The position numbers and the translations under genes were made by a program. A DNA stretch of 64,000 nucleotides, from NCBI RefSeq assembly GCF_036021035.1, contig NZ_CP107930.1, forward strand, positions 3,162,001 to 3,226,000, written 5' to 3'. A model generated the notes under the pieces. The model did not search any database and was not told the origin of the DNA. It was given only the letters and a program-made list of their open reading frames with translations. Numbering within the stretch: position 1 is the first letter of the stretch; each line of letters begins with the position of its first letter. Source of the stretch: Kineococcus sp. NBC_00420 (GTDB taxonomy: Bacteria > Actinomycetota > Actinomycetes > Actinomycetales > Kineococcaceae). Below are positions 8,916-16,562 of the stretch, in pieces.

Positions 8916-8916
8916 C
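8857..8916 (-). repeat. 12-bp tandem repeat, five units, across a start codon
   Basis: Five consecutive 12-base units start at 8857, 8869, 8881, 8893 and 8905. The middle two are identical, the fourth and fifth differ from them at one and two bases, and the first is degenerate. In the minus-strand gene each of the last four units supplies an in-frame GTG and encodes Gly-Asp-Ala/Val-Val-type tetrapeptides. The unit at 8905 also holds the stop of the upstream kinase gene. Confidence 0.85.
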
Positions 8917-9805
8917 GCGACACCTCCGCGAGCATCGCCGCACCGCGGGCCGCGGCGGTGTCGCCGTGCACGGCGGCGACGACCCGGGGCTGACGCACCC
9001 CCGGGAGGCGGTCGGCCAGCGCGGTGCGCAGGGGGTCCAGCAGCAGGTCACCGGCCAGCGCCAGCCCTCCGCCCACGACGAGGACCGACGGGGCGACGGT
9101 GGCGACCAGCCCGGCCAGCGCGTGCGCCAGGACGTCGACCGTCTCCCGCCAGACCTGCTGCGCCGCAGCGTCTCCGCCCCGCACCGCGGCGGCGGCCTCG
9201 TGGGCTCCGGTGGTCCCCGCGCGGCGGGCGGTGGCGGCCGCCGACGCCACCTCCTCCACCCTGAGCCCACGGAAGGGGCCCTCGGTGAGGACGAGCTGGC
9301 CGATCTCGCCGGCCCACCCGCCGGCCACCAGCGGTACCCCGTCGACGAGGACCGCGGCGGCGATCCCGGTGCCGACCGGTACGAAGGCGACGACGCCGTC
9401 GGCTCCGCGGGCCGCTCCGGTCCGGGCCTCGGCGACGGCCCCGGCCCGCACGTCGTGGCTGAGGACGACCCCCGTCCCGAGCGCTGCGGTGAGCAGGGCG
9501 GCGAAGGGGACGTCGGTCCAGCCCAGGTTGGTGGACAGGACGCCGGTCCCGCTCGTCTCGTCGACCACCCCCGGCAGGGCGACGCCCACGGGGTCGCCGG
9601 GGCGGTGGCCCAGCCGGGCGGCGAGGTCGGCGACGGCGGAGACGACTCCCCGGCCGGTGGGGTCGGGGCGCGGCGTCGGGACCCGCTGGTCGTCGAGGAC
9701 GGTCCCGTCGGCGCCCGGCCGCAGGCCCTTGACGGTGGTGCCCCCGACGTCGATGCCGATCGGCGGTGCGGGAGCGGTGCGGGCGGGTGGTGGGGTGGGG
9801 GGCAT
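8912..9805 (-). CDS. ROK-family sugar kinase (glucokinase-like)
   Basis: A 297-residue ROK kinase. The ATP-phosphate loop IGIDVGGTTVKG is near residues 16-27. VGVALPGVVDE, LSHDVRAGAV (catalytic Asp in the position of the ROK DN/HDV motif), VPVGTGIAAAV and VVGGGLA follow in family order. The usual zinc-binding CxCGxxGC cluster after the GEIG motif is absent; the stretch after GEIGQ contains no cysteine. Members phosphorylate glucose or amino sugars, or have lost activity and act as regulators. It is co-translated with the acyltransferase-like gene and divergent from a DeoR regulator, which is its likely controller. The sugar is unknown. Confidence 0.83.
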   Translation of the reverse strand: MPPTPPPARTAPAPPIGIDVGGTTVKGLRPGADGTVLDDQRVPTPRPDPTGRGVVSAVADLAARLGHRPGDPVGVALPGVVDETSGTGVLSTNLGWTDVPFAALLTAALGTGVVLSHDVRAGAVAEARTGAARGADGVVAFVPVGTGIAAAVLVDGVPLVAGGWAGEIGQLVLTEGPFRGLRVEEVASAAATARRAGTTGAHEAAAAVRGGDAAAQQVWRETVDVLAHALAGLVATVAPSVLVVGGGLALAGDLLLDPLRTALADRLPGVRQPRVVAAVHGDTAAARGAAMLAEVSR

Positions 9806-9889
9806 CGGCTTCTTCCCGCGAGGCCCGGCTCCGGCTCGTCGCCGTCACGTCCCAGACCGCTGCTGATCGTTGTTGATCTCTGCGGGGTC

Positions 9890-9919
9890 ATCTTGAGCAG
9901 GATCGTGCACCGACGTCAA
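9890..9919 (-). promoter_or_regulatory. Candidate promoter for the ROK kinase operon
   Basis: On the minus strand, TTGACG (9914-9919) and CAAGAT (9890-9895) are separated by 18 bases. Two direct TGATC words at 9864-9868 and 9874-9878 lie just downstream in the transcribed leader and could be regulator contacts one helical turn apart. Confidence 0.35.
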
Positions 9920-9962
9920 TCCCCGACGTGCCATCCTGGGAGCCCCAGTGGAGGAGCCGCAC

Positions 9963-10754
9963 ATGACCGCCCAGCAGCGCCTCAACCAGGTGCTCGAGTA
10001 CGTGACCGAGCGCGGGAACGTCTCCATCGCCGAGGTCGCGCAGACGCTGGGCGTCTCCACCGCCACCGTGCGCCGGGACCTGAACCTCCTCGCCGAGCAG
10101 CGCCTGGTCACCCGCACCCACGGTGGTGCGGCCGTGCTCGGCACGGGGTACGAGCTCCCGCTGCAGTACAAGATCGCCCGCCAGGCGGACGCGAAGCTGG
10201 CCATCGCCCGGGCCGTGGTCGAGCTGGTGCAGCCGGGGGACTCCGTGGGCCTGAACGGCGGGACGACGACGACCGAGGTGGCCCGGGCCCTGGGTGCGAG
10301 CGAGCGGCTCCGTCCCGGTGGGGGTGCACCCGGGGTCACGATCGTGACGAACGCGCTGAACATCGCCTACGAGATGTCGGTGCGCGAGCACGTGAAGATC
10401 GTGGTCACGGGCGGGGTGCCGCGCCGGCAGAGCTACGAGCTGGTGGGTCCGCTGGTGGGGTCCTCGTTGCGCGACTTCAGCCTCGACCTCGCCGTCCTCG
10501 GGGTCGACGGCCTCACCGGTCGCTCCGGGGCGACGACGGTGCACGAGGGGGAGGCGGAGGCGAGCCGGCAGATCGCGGCTGTGGCCGGCCGGGTGGTCGT
10601 CGCGGCCGACGCGACGAAGCTGGGCCGCACGACCTTCGCCCGGATCTGCCCGCTGGAGCGCCTCCACGTCCTGGTGACCGACGCCCCGGTGACAGGGGAC
10701 GTCGCGGCGGAGCTGGCCGCGGCCGGCGTCGAGGTCGTCGTCGCCGGGGCCTGA
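9963..10754 (+). CDS. DeoR-family transcriptional regulator
   Basis: A 263-residue repressor of the DeoR/GlpR type. The winged helix-turn-helix spans about residues 20-43 (VSIAEVAQTLGVSTATVRRDL), followed by the family signature RTHGGA at 51-56. The C-terminal DeoRC domain shows the GLNGGTTTTEVA phosphosugar-binding loop and VLGVDGLTG. These proteins sense a phosphorylated sugar and release DNA. ATG 9963 is preferred because GGAGGAG (9950-9956) precedes it at normal distance; GTG 9948 is an in-frame alternative. It is divergent from the ROK kinase operon and upstream of an oxidoreductase gene, either of which it may regulate. Confidence 0.9.
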   Translation: MTAQQRLNQVLEYVTERGNVSIAEVAQTLGVSTATVRRDLNLLAEQRLVTRTHGGAAVLGTGYELPLQYKIARQADAKLAIARAVVELVQPGDSVGLNGGTTTTEVARALGASERLRPGGGAPGVTIVTNALNIAYEMSVREHVKIVVTGGVPRRQSYELVGPLVGSSLRDFSLDLAVLGVDGLTGRSGATTVHEGEAEASRQIAAVAGRVVVAADATKLGRTTFARICPLERLHVLVTDAPVTGDVAAELAAAGVEVVVAGA

Positions 10755-10771
10755 GCGCCCCCGCCCTTCGT

Positions 10772-10788
10772 CCCGGGGGCCGCCCGGG
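10772..10788 (+). terminator. Possible terminator after the DeoR gene
   Basis: CCCGGG 10772-10777 pairs with CCCGGG 10783-10788 around a five-base loop and is followed within a few bases by a mildly T-containing stretch ending in GTGTTT. The stem is short, so this is only a candidate. Confidence 0.3.
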
Positions 10789-10839
10789 TTGCGAGTGTTT
10801 CGTCGTCCGCACTCCCTGGTCCTGTCGTGGTCTGCGAGC

Positions 10840-10845
10840 TAGTGT
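10840..10845 (+). promoter_or_regulatory. -10 element upstream of a leaderless short ORF
   Basis: TAGTGT identical to the serS box, again exactly six bases before a start codon (ATG 10852). The word TCACTT occurs right after it at 10845-10850, again at 10856-10861 (11 bp on) and at 10906-10911, which may be contacts for a regulator. Confidence 0.5.
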
Positions 10846-10851
10846 CACTTC

Positions 10852-10905
10852 ATGCTCACTTGGACCGGCTTTGCGACAAGTTCGCTCACGAGGGTCGAGC
10901 GGTGA
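10852..10905 (+). CDS. Short upstream ORF, 17 codons, coupled to the next gene
   Basis: ATG at 10852 opens an 18-codon frame (17 residues plus TGA 10903-10905). The ATG lies six bases after a -10 box, so the transcript would start on it. The stop overlaps the GTG start of the oxidoreductase (GTGA). A GAGGG stretch inside the ORF (10890-10894) could serve as ribosome binding site for that gene. Translation of this leader would bring ribosomes to the GTG. The peptide resembles nothing I know and may matter only as a translated leader. Confidence 0.4.
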   Translation: MLTWTGFATSSLTRVER

Positions 10906-12116
10906 TCACTTCGGACCTCCGGGTCGCCCTCATCGGAGCCGGGGCCCGCTCCGAGATCGGTCAGCACGTGCCGGTCGTCCGTCCCGGCGCGCGCGTCGTC
11001 GCGGTCGCCGACACCACCCCCGCCGGCCGGGAGCGCGCCGCGACGAGCTTCCCCGGCGCCGTCCTGCACCCCGACCACCGGGCGCTCGTCGCGGCGGGTG
11101 GCGTCGACGCGGCCATCGTCACCACCCCCGACGACACCCACGCCGCGATCGCGGAGGACCTGCTGCGCGCCGGGATCGCGGTGTACCTGGAGAAACCGCT
11201 CGCCACGACGCTCGCCGATGCCGACCGGGTGCTGCTCGCGGCCACGCAGACGGGGACCCCGCTCTACGTGGGGCACAACTTCCGGCACGCGGAGGTGGTG
11301 CGGACCATGCGGGACGTCATCGCCCGCGGGGAGATCGGCGAGGTGAAGGCCGTCTGGGTGCGCCACTTCGTCGGGCACGGCGGCGACTACTACTTCAAGG
11401 ACTGGCACGCCGACCGTCGTCGCACGGGCACGCTGCTGCTCCAGAAGGCCAGCCACGACATCGACGTCATCCACCACCTGGCCGGCGGGTACACGCGCCG
11501 GGTCGTGGGGATGGGTGACCTGATGGTCTACGGCGCGATCCAGGACCGGCGGGAGCGGCCGGGGGAGACGATGCCGGACTGGTTCTCGATGGACAACTGG
11601 CCGCCGGCGGCCGCGACGGGGCTGAACCCGGTGGTGGACGTCGAGGACCTCTCCATGGTCCTCATGACGTTGGACAACGGGGTCCAGGCCAGTTACCAGC
11701 AGTGCCACTTCACCCCGGACTACTGGCGCAACTACACGGTGATCGGCACCGAGGGCCGGTTGGAGAACTTCGGGGACACCGCGGGCGGAGTGGTCCGGGT
11801 GTGGAACCGCCGGCACGAGTTCTCCGCGGCCGGGGACCGGGAGCACCCCATCGCCGGCGTCGAGAGCGGTCACGAGGACGCCGACGTCCTGACGATGGCG
11901 GAGTTCCTGGCCCACGTCGCCGACGGTTCGCCGACGGTGGTCTCCCCGGTCGCGGCGCGGGAGGCGGTGGCCGCGGGTTCGCTGGCTGCGGAGTCGCTCC
12001 GTTCCGGCTCGCTCCCGCAGACCGTCCCCGACCTCCCCGACGACGTCCGTCGCCACTTCCAGCAGGGGGTCACGGCGGGAGGGGCGCCACCGGCAGACCG
12101 CGGTGGCGAGGCGTGA
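10902..12116 (+). CDS. Gfo/Idh/MocA-family oxidoreductase
   Basis: A protein of about 404 residues. The N-terminal Rossmann fold shows VALIGAGAR, and the family EKP motif is clear in VYLEKPLATT. The C-terminal substrate domain has HNFRHAEV and the catalytic-site lysine/histidine region QKASHDIDVIHHLAG. These enzymes oxidise or epimerise sugars, inositols or sugar acids with NAD(P). GTG 10902 is chosen because it directly precedes the Rossmann strand and overlaps the stop of the short leader ORF; longer starts would lie upstream of the proposed transcription start. It follows a DeoR gene and precedes a HAD phosphatase, so a sugar role is likely. Confidence 0.87.
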   Translation: MITSDLRVALIGAGARSEIGQHVPVVRPGARVVAVADTTPAGRERAATSFPGAVLHPDHRALVAAGGVDAAIVTTPDDTHAAIAEDLLRAGIAVYLEKPLATTLADADRVLLAATQTGTPLYVGHNFRHAEVVRTMRDVIARGEIGEVKAVWVRHFVGHGGDYYFKDWHADRRRTGTLLLQKASHDIDVIHHLAGGYTRRVVGMGDLMVYGAIQDRRERPGETMPDWFSMDNWPPAAATGLNPVVDVEDLSMVLMTLDNGVQASYQQCHFTPDYWRNYTVIGTEGRLENFGDTAGGVVRVWNRRHEFSAAGDREHPIAGVESGHEDADVLTMAEFLAHVADGSPTVVSPVAAREAVAAGSLAAESLRSGSLPQTVPDLPDDVRRHFQQGVTAGGAPPADRGGEA

Positions 12117-12151
12117 CCCACGTGGTGGCGAGCTCCGAGCCGGGGTGACCT

Positions 12152-12157
12152 TAGGCT
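12152..12157 (+). promoter_or_regulatory. -10 element, probable leaderless promoter of the HAD gene
   Basis: TAGGCT ends seven bases before GTG 12165. A GGAGGA (12158-12163) fills the gap but sits too close to the start codon to be an ordinary ribosome binding site, which fits leaderless initiation. Confidence 0.45.
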
Positions 12158-12164
12158 GGAGGAC

Positions 12165-12989
12165 GTGAGTGGTGGCCTGGAGGGCGTGCTGGTGGCGCTC
12201 GACGTCGATGGAACCGTCGTCGACCTGGACGAGGCGATGTCCGACCGGGTCCGGTCGGCCGTGCGCCGGGTGGCGGAGGCCGGGGCGCACGTCGTCGTCG
12301 CGACCGGACGCTCGCTGCACGGGACGCTGCCGGTGCTGCAGCGCCTGGGTCTGCACGACGGTTTCGCGGTGTGCTCCAACGGCGCCGTCACGGTCCAGCT
12401 CGACGCCACCGAACCGCAGGGCTACCGCGTCGTCTCGCTGCACACCTTCGACCCGTCGGGGGTGGCCGAGACCCTGCGCGAGAACCTGCCCGCGGGGTTG
12501 TTCGCCGTCGAGGTCCTGGGGCGCGGTTTCAAGCTCACCGCGCCGTTCCCGGACGGGGAACTCACGGGGGAGATGGAGGTCGTGCCCTTCGACGAGCTCT
12601 TCACCGAACCGGTCATGCGGGTCGTCGTCCGCAGCCCCGAGCACACCTCCGCGGAGTTCTCCTCACTGGTCGAGGCGGTCGGTCTGCACGGCGTCGCCTA
12701 CTCCGTCGGCTGGACGGCCTGGCTCGACCTCGCCCCCGACGGCGTGACCAAGGCCAGTGCGCTGGAGGAGGTCCGGGTGCGGCTGGACGTCGAACGCGCC
12801 GCGACCCTCGCCGTCGGCGACGGCCGCAACGACGTCGAGATGCTGCGCTGGGCCGGCCGCGGCATCGCCATGGGCAACGCCCCGGCCGAGGTCCAGGCCG
12901 CCGCCGACGCCGTCACCGCCCACGTCGACGAGGACGGTCTCGCGCTGGTGCTCGAGGACCTCGTCGCCGTGGGCCTGCCGGCGGGCTGA
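12165..12989 (+). CDS. HAD-IIB (Cof-type) phosphatase
   Basis: A 274-residue Cof-like hydrolase. Motif I is LVALDVDGTVVD with the catalytic DxD near residue 15, motif II is VVVATGRS, the motif III lysine is in GVTKASAL, and motif IV is VGDGRNDVEMLRWAG. The C2 cap sits between motifs II and III. Members dephosphorylate sugar phosphates, flavins or other small metabolites. It is probably transcribed from its own leaderless promoter. The stop is 15 bases from the convergent ketopantoate-reductase-like gene. The substrate is unknown. Confidence 0.87.
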   Translation: MSGGLEGVLVALDVDGTVVDLDEAMSDRVRSAVRRVAEAGAHVVVATGRSLHGTLPVLQRLGLHDGFAVCSNGAVTVQLDATEPQGYRVVSLHTFDPSGVAETLRENLPAGLFAVEVLGRGFKLTAPFPDGELTGEMEVVPFDELFTEPVMRVVVRSPEHTSAEFSSLVEAVGLHGVAYSVGWTAWLDLAPDGVTKASALEEVRVRLDVERAATLAVGDGRNDVEMLRWAGRGIAMGNAPAEVQAAADAVTAHVDEDGLALVLEDLVAVGLPAG

Positions 12990-13004
12990 TCCCGCGGCCG
13001 GAAC

Positions 13005-13958
13005 TCAGCCGGTGCGGGCCGCGACGAAGCGGGCCAGCTCGTCGAGGTTGGCCACCTCGCACGTCCGGCGGCCCTCCTCGATGTCGTGGATCATCTCCAC
13101 CACGCGGTCGAAGACGGGTCCCTGGATGTCCTTGTGGACCTCGTCGACCTCGGTCTTGCGCTTGCGGACCATCAGGTCGCGGTAGATGCCGGAGTGCGTC
13201 TTGGCGCTGCGGCGGTTGAAGGCGGCGAGGCGGTCGAAGGACCCGGGGAGGTCGTCCGGCTCGAAACCGTCGAACCCCTCGACGGTGACGGGCGCCTGGG
13301 CCAGCACCTCCTCGGAGATCGCGGTCATGACCCCGCGGTACTCGGGACGTTCGAGGGTCTCCGCGATCGGGAGGTCGGACACGGCTCCCGCCCACATCAT
13401 GGCGCCGTAGACCTCCTTCCCCCAGAGGTAGCCGAGCACGTTCTCGGTGGCCTCGGCGTAGGGGAGGACCTCGGCGAGCCGGGCGACGCGCGGCGTGACC
13501 GGGCCGCCGGCCAGTTCCCCGATCCGGAAGGTGGCGACGTTGCCCTGGAGGACGACCCCGGGCGCCATCAGGTCGGCCCCGATGTTGACGAAGCTCGCGA
13601 GCACCCGTTCGCGGCCGAGGGCCTCGATCAGGACGTCGGCGGTCAGCCCGTTCTGGACGGTCAGGACGTAGCCGTCCGGGGCGAGGCGGTCGCGCAGCAG
13701 GTCGGCGACGGCGGCGGTGTGCAGGCTCTTCACGGCGACGACGGCGTGCTCGACGGTGTCGGGCAGTTCCTCGGGCAGGATCGCCGGGACCCGGACGACG
13801 AACTCCTCGACCGGGCCCTCGATGCGCAGTCCGTCGCGCCGGATCGCGGCGACGTGCGCCGCGTCCGCGTCCACCAGGGTCACGTCGTGGCCGTCGCGGA
13901 ACGCGCGGGCCCCGAGGGTCCCGCCGATGGCGCCGGCGCCGATGACGAACAGCTTCAC
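13005..13958 (-). CDS. Ketopantoate reductase-like dehydrogenase (PanE/ApbA family)
   Basis: A 317-residue enzyme with an N-terminal Rossmann motif VIGAGAIGG at residues 5-13, a VVAVKSLHT strand containing the conserved active-site lysine, the TVQNGL loop, and a C-terminal helical domain containing the second catalytic Lys region LWGKEVYGA. The family reduces alpha-keto acids such as ketopantoate and is related to opine-forming dehydrogenases. GTG 13958 overlaps the upstream hydrolase stop (GTGA). It is the last gene of a twelve-gene peptide-degradation operon with no other pantothenate gene near, so a keto acid derived from an amino acid is a more likely substrate than ketopantoate. That is inference. 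Confidence 0.82.
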   Translation of the reverse strand: MKLFVIGAGAIGGTLGARAFRDGHDVTLVDADAAHVAAIRRDGLRIEGPVEEFVVRVPAILPEELPDTVEHAVVAVKSLHTAAVADLLRDRLAPDGYVLTVQNGLTADVLIEALGRERVLASFVNIGADLMAPGVVLQGNVATFRIGELAGGPVTPRVARLAEVLPYAEATENVLGYLWGKEVYGAMMWAGAVSDLPIAETLERPEYRGVMTAISEEVLAQAPVTVEGFDGFEPDDLPGSFDRLAAFNRRSAKTHSGIYRDLMVRKRKTEVDEVHKDIQGPVFDRVVEMIHDIEEGRRTCEVANLDELARFVAARTG

Positions 13959-14806
13959 GCGCGCACCTGCTCCGGCACGGCGCGGTCGACGAAGTCCCGC
14001 AGCACGCGCTGGAACTCCTCCCGTTCCTCGTTCTGGGGCGAGTGGCCCGAGTTCTCGAACACCACGAGTTCCGCCCCGGGGACGAGGCGGGCGATGGTCT
14101 CGGACGCGCTGACCGGGGTCACCCAGTCGTGGCGGCCGACGGTGACCAGCACCGGCACCGCCACGTGCGGCAGGTCGGCCTTGAGGTCGTAGGTCGGGAA
14201 GTTCTCCTGGAAGCACGCGTTGTGCGCCTCGTGCCGGTAGATCCCGGCCTCGACCGCGGCCGTGGACCGCGCCTCGTCGTAGTCGGCGTCGTAGAGCGGG
14301 ATGAGTTCCCGCCACAGTTCCTTCAGCTCCTCGTCGCTGCGGACGGTGCCGCCCCAGTAGCGGTCGAAGTGCTCCCAGTCGATCTCGACGCGGGTCTGCT
14401 CCCGGGCGTTCCGGAACGCGAGTTCCAGGTTGGACCCGTCGGCGGAGGTGTCGCGCAGGACCACGGCCTGCACGTGCCGGGGGTAGCGCACGGCGTACTC
14501 CAGCGCGATGAACCCGCCGTAGGAACCTCCGGCGACGCTCACCCGCTCGGCCCCGGCCCACTGCCGCAACCCCTCGACGTCGGCGGCCCACTGCTCGTGG
14601 GAGTAGGGCCCGACGCCCTCGCTGCGCCCGCACCCGCGGGCGTCGAACACGACGACGCGGAACCGGTCGGCGAGCGGCCCGAACGTCGAGCGCGGTTCGG
14701 CGAGGGAACCGATCCCGCCGCCGCCGTGGTGGGCGATGAGCACGGGCCCGTCCTCCGGGCCGAGCACCTCGACGTTCAGGCGTGCCCCGTTGATCAGGAC
14801 GTCCAC
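13955..14806 (-). CDS. Alpha/beta hydrolase, proline iminopeptidase-like
   Basis: A 283-residue alpha/beta-hydrolase. The oxyanion region is AHHGGGGIGS, the nucleophile elbow GGSYGG puts Ser95 at the active site, GRHDWVTP supplies the acid and NSGHSPQ the histidine. The cap domain and overall order resemble proline iminopeptidases and tripeptidyl aminopeptidases. Its position in an operon with peptide uptake and three other peptidase-type genes supports peptidase activity, though an esterase or lactonase is possible. GTG 14806 has AGGAGAACC directly upstream and overlaps the preceding gene by 13 bases. Confidence 0.82.
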   Translation of the reverse strand: MDVLINGARLNVEVLGPEDGPVLIAHHGGGGIGSLAEPRSTFGPLADRFRVVVFDARGCGRSEGVGPYSHEQWAADVEGLRQWAGAERVSVAGGSYGGFIALEYAVRYPRHVQAVVLRDTSADGSNLELAFRNAREQTRVEIDWEHFDRYWGGTVRSDEELKELWRELIPLYDADYDEARSTAAVEAGIYRHEAHNACFQENFPTYDLKADLPHVAVPVLVTVGRHDWVTPVSASETIARLVPGAELVVFENSGHSPQNEEREEFQRVLRDFVDRAVPEQVRA

Positions 14807-16536
14807 GGTTCTCCTCCGGTGCTGGTGTGCCCGTCCGCGAGCACGGTCTCGATGTGGCGCTCGACGACGTCGCCGAGCACGGTGAGCGGAACGGCCCCCG
14901 AGGACAGGACCGCGCGGTGGAACTCCACGACGGAGAACCGGTCCCCGAGCCGCTGTTCCGCCACTCCGCGCAGCCGCAGGATCTCCCGGCAGCCGATCAT
15001 GTAGGCCAGCGCCTGGCCGGGCCAGGCGGTGTAGCGGTCGACCTCGCTCTCGACGTGACCGCGGGTCGTGGCGGTGTTGTCGTACATGAACTCCACCGCC
15101 CGTTCCCGGGTCCAGCCGAAGTGGTGGATGCCGGTGTCGACCACGAGCCGGCAGGCGCGCAGCGCCCGGAACGACAGCATGCCGAGGCGGGACAGGTTGT
15201 CGCTGTAGAGCCCCATCTCCTCGGCCAGCTGCTCGGAGTAGAGCCCCCACCCCTCGTTGAAGCTGCAGGCCTCGACGTCGAGCGAGCGCCGGTAGCGAGG
15301 GATGTCGAGCAGTTGCGCCGTCGCGAGCTGCAGGTGGTGACCCGGGACGGCTTCGTGGAAGGACAGCGACTCGTACTCGTAGCGGAAGTGGCTCGGGGCG
15401 TCGGCCGCGAGCACGCAGTACGCCCCGGGTCGGCTCCCGTCGAGGGCCGGCGGGCGGTAGTAGCCCAGGGCGCTGCCGGCCGCGTCGATCGGGTTGATCT
15501 CCTCGATCGCGCAGTCCGGGATCGCGAGCGCCGGGAACCAGGCGTCGCGGACGGCCTCGGCCCGCTGCAGGGCCCCCCGGGCCACCGCGACGATCTCCGC
15601 GCTGGTCTCGAAGCGCAGCGCGGGGTCGCTGCGCAGGCGGTCGGCGATCCGCGGGAACTCGGTCTCCCCGAGGGCGCGGCCGCCGACGACGGCCCACTCG
15701 GCGCGCATCTCCTCGAGCACGTCGAGGCCGATCCGGTGGATCTCGGGGGCGGTGAGCCCCGTCGTCGTGTGCCGGCGGATCGCCGCGGCGTACCCCTCGG
15801 TCCCTCCCGGCACGGCGTGGATCCCGATGTCGTGTCCGGTGCGGCCGAGGGGGAGCAGTTCGGTGCGCAACCGGACGGTGAGCGCGTGCAGCGCCGGGCG
15901 AACTCCTTCTCCCACGAGCCGCGTCGCCTCGCGCAGGGTGTCCGGGTCGCCGGACGCGCGGGCCGGGGTGAGCAGCGCGTCGTCGTCGAGGGCGACCGCG
16001 AGGTGCCCGTCCAGCTGCTCGATCGCGTGCTGGACCCCGAGGCGGGTCGGGACCCGGCCGGCGGTGGCCTCCTCGGCGTAGCGCTCCCCGAGGGCTGTGA
16101 AGAAGCCGGGGAGTCCGGCGAGGCGGCGCAGGTAGCGCTGCGCGGCCGGCGGTTCGGTCGCCGTCATGGCCGGTACCGCCTGGAAGACGAGACCCTGCCG
16201 GCTGACGTACCCCTTCGCCGAGGCGTTCGCCGCCCACAGCGAGTGGGCGGCGTCGTCCGCGGCGCCCCGGGCCAGGGCGATGAGGACGCCGCGGTCGACC
16301 ACGTCGTCCCGGTCGAGTCCGGCGGGGTCGATCGCCTCGGCCGCACGGGCCACCTCGTGCAGCTGCGCGGCGGCGCGTTCGCTCGCGGCGCGGGACGGGT
16401 CGCCCGGGAGGTGGTCGAACTCGCTGAGCCCGAGCAGGGTCGCGTTGTAGGGGTCGTAGGTGTGCTGGAGGTGGAAGTACCGCTCGCGCAGCGCGGCCAG
16501 CCCCGTCCCGGGAGCCGGGTCGGTGGTCGTTCTCAC
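14794..16536 (-). CDS. DUF885-family protein, probable metallopeptidase
   Basis: A protein of about 580 residues of the DUF885 family. The diagnostic motif HEAVPGHH lies at residues 394-401, preceded by FRYEYESLSF and followed by FNEGWGLYSE, which together look like a zinc-peptidase active site (an HExxxGHx variant with a downstream glutamate). Family members are annotated as secreted or cytosolic peptidases, but few have been tested. No signal peptide is seen. GTG 16536 is used because the conserved family sequence (LRERYFHLQ) begins shortly after it; upstream sequence in frame is non-homologous. It lies 26 bases after the SDR stop in the peptide operon. Confidence 0.83.
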   Translation of the reverse strand: MRTTTDPAPGTGLAALRERYFHLQHTYDPYNATLLGLSEFDHLPGDPSRAASERAAAQLHEVARAAEAIDPAGLDRDDVVDRGVLIALARGAADDAAHSLWAANASAKGYVSRQGLVFQAVPAMTATEPPAAQRYLRRLAGLPGFFTALGERYAEEATAGRVPTRLGVQHAIEQLDGHLAVALDDDALLTPARASGDPDTLREATRLVGEGVRPALHALTVRLRTELLPLGRTGHDIGIHAVPGGTEGYAAAIRRHTTTGLTAPEIHRIGLDVLEEMRAEWAVVGGRALGETEFPRIADRLRSDPALRFETSAEIVAVARGALQRAEAVRDAWFPALAIPDCAIEEINPIDAAGSALGYYRPPALDGSRPGAYCVLAADAPSHFRYEYESLSFHEAVPGHHLQLATAQLLDIPRYRRSLDVEACSFNEGWGLYSEQLAEEMGLYSDNLSRLGMLSFRALRACRLVVDTGIHHFGWTRERAVEFMYDNTATTRGHVESEVDRYTAWPGQALAYMIGCREILRLRGVAEQRLGDRFSVVEFHRAVLSSGAVPLTVLGDVVERHIETVLADGHTSTGGEPWTS

Positions 16537-16562
16537 GTGGTGCCGTCCTTGCTGCGGGTCCC

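Noticed and set aside
8857-8916. Possible CRISPR or binding-site array
   Set aside because: The 12-bp units are contiguous and lie inside a coding region, so this is a minisatellite.
7891-9891. An open frame of 666 codons on the minus strand crossing serS and the ROK kinase
   Set aside because: It runs through three well-supported genes in another frame and encodes Arg/Pro/Ser-rich sequence without domain similarity.
10827-10901. Earlier GTG start for the oxidoreductase at 10827
   Set aside because: It lies upstream of the proposed -10 box and adds 25 residues with no similarity to the Rossmann N-terminus.
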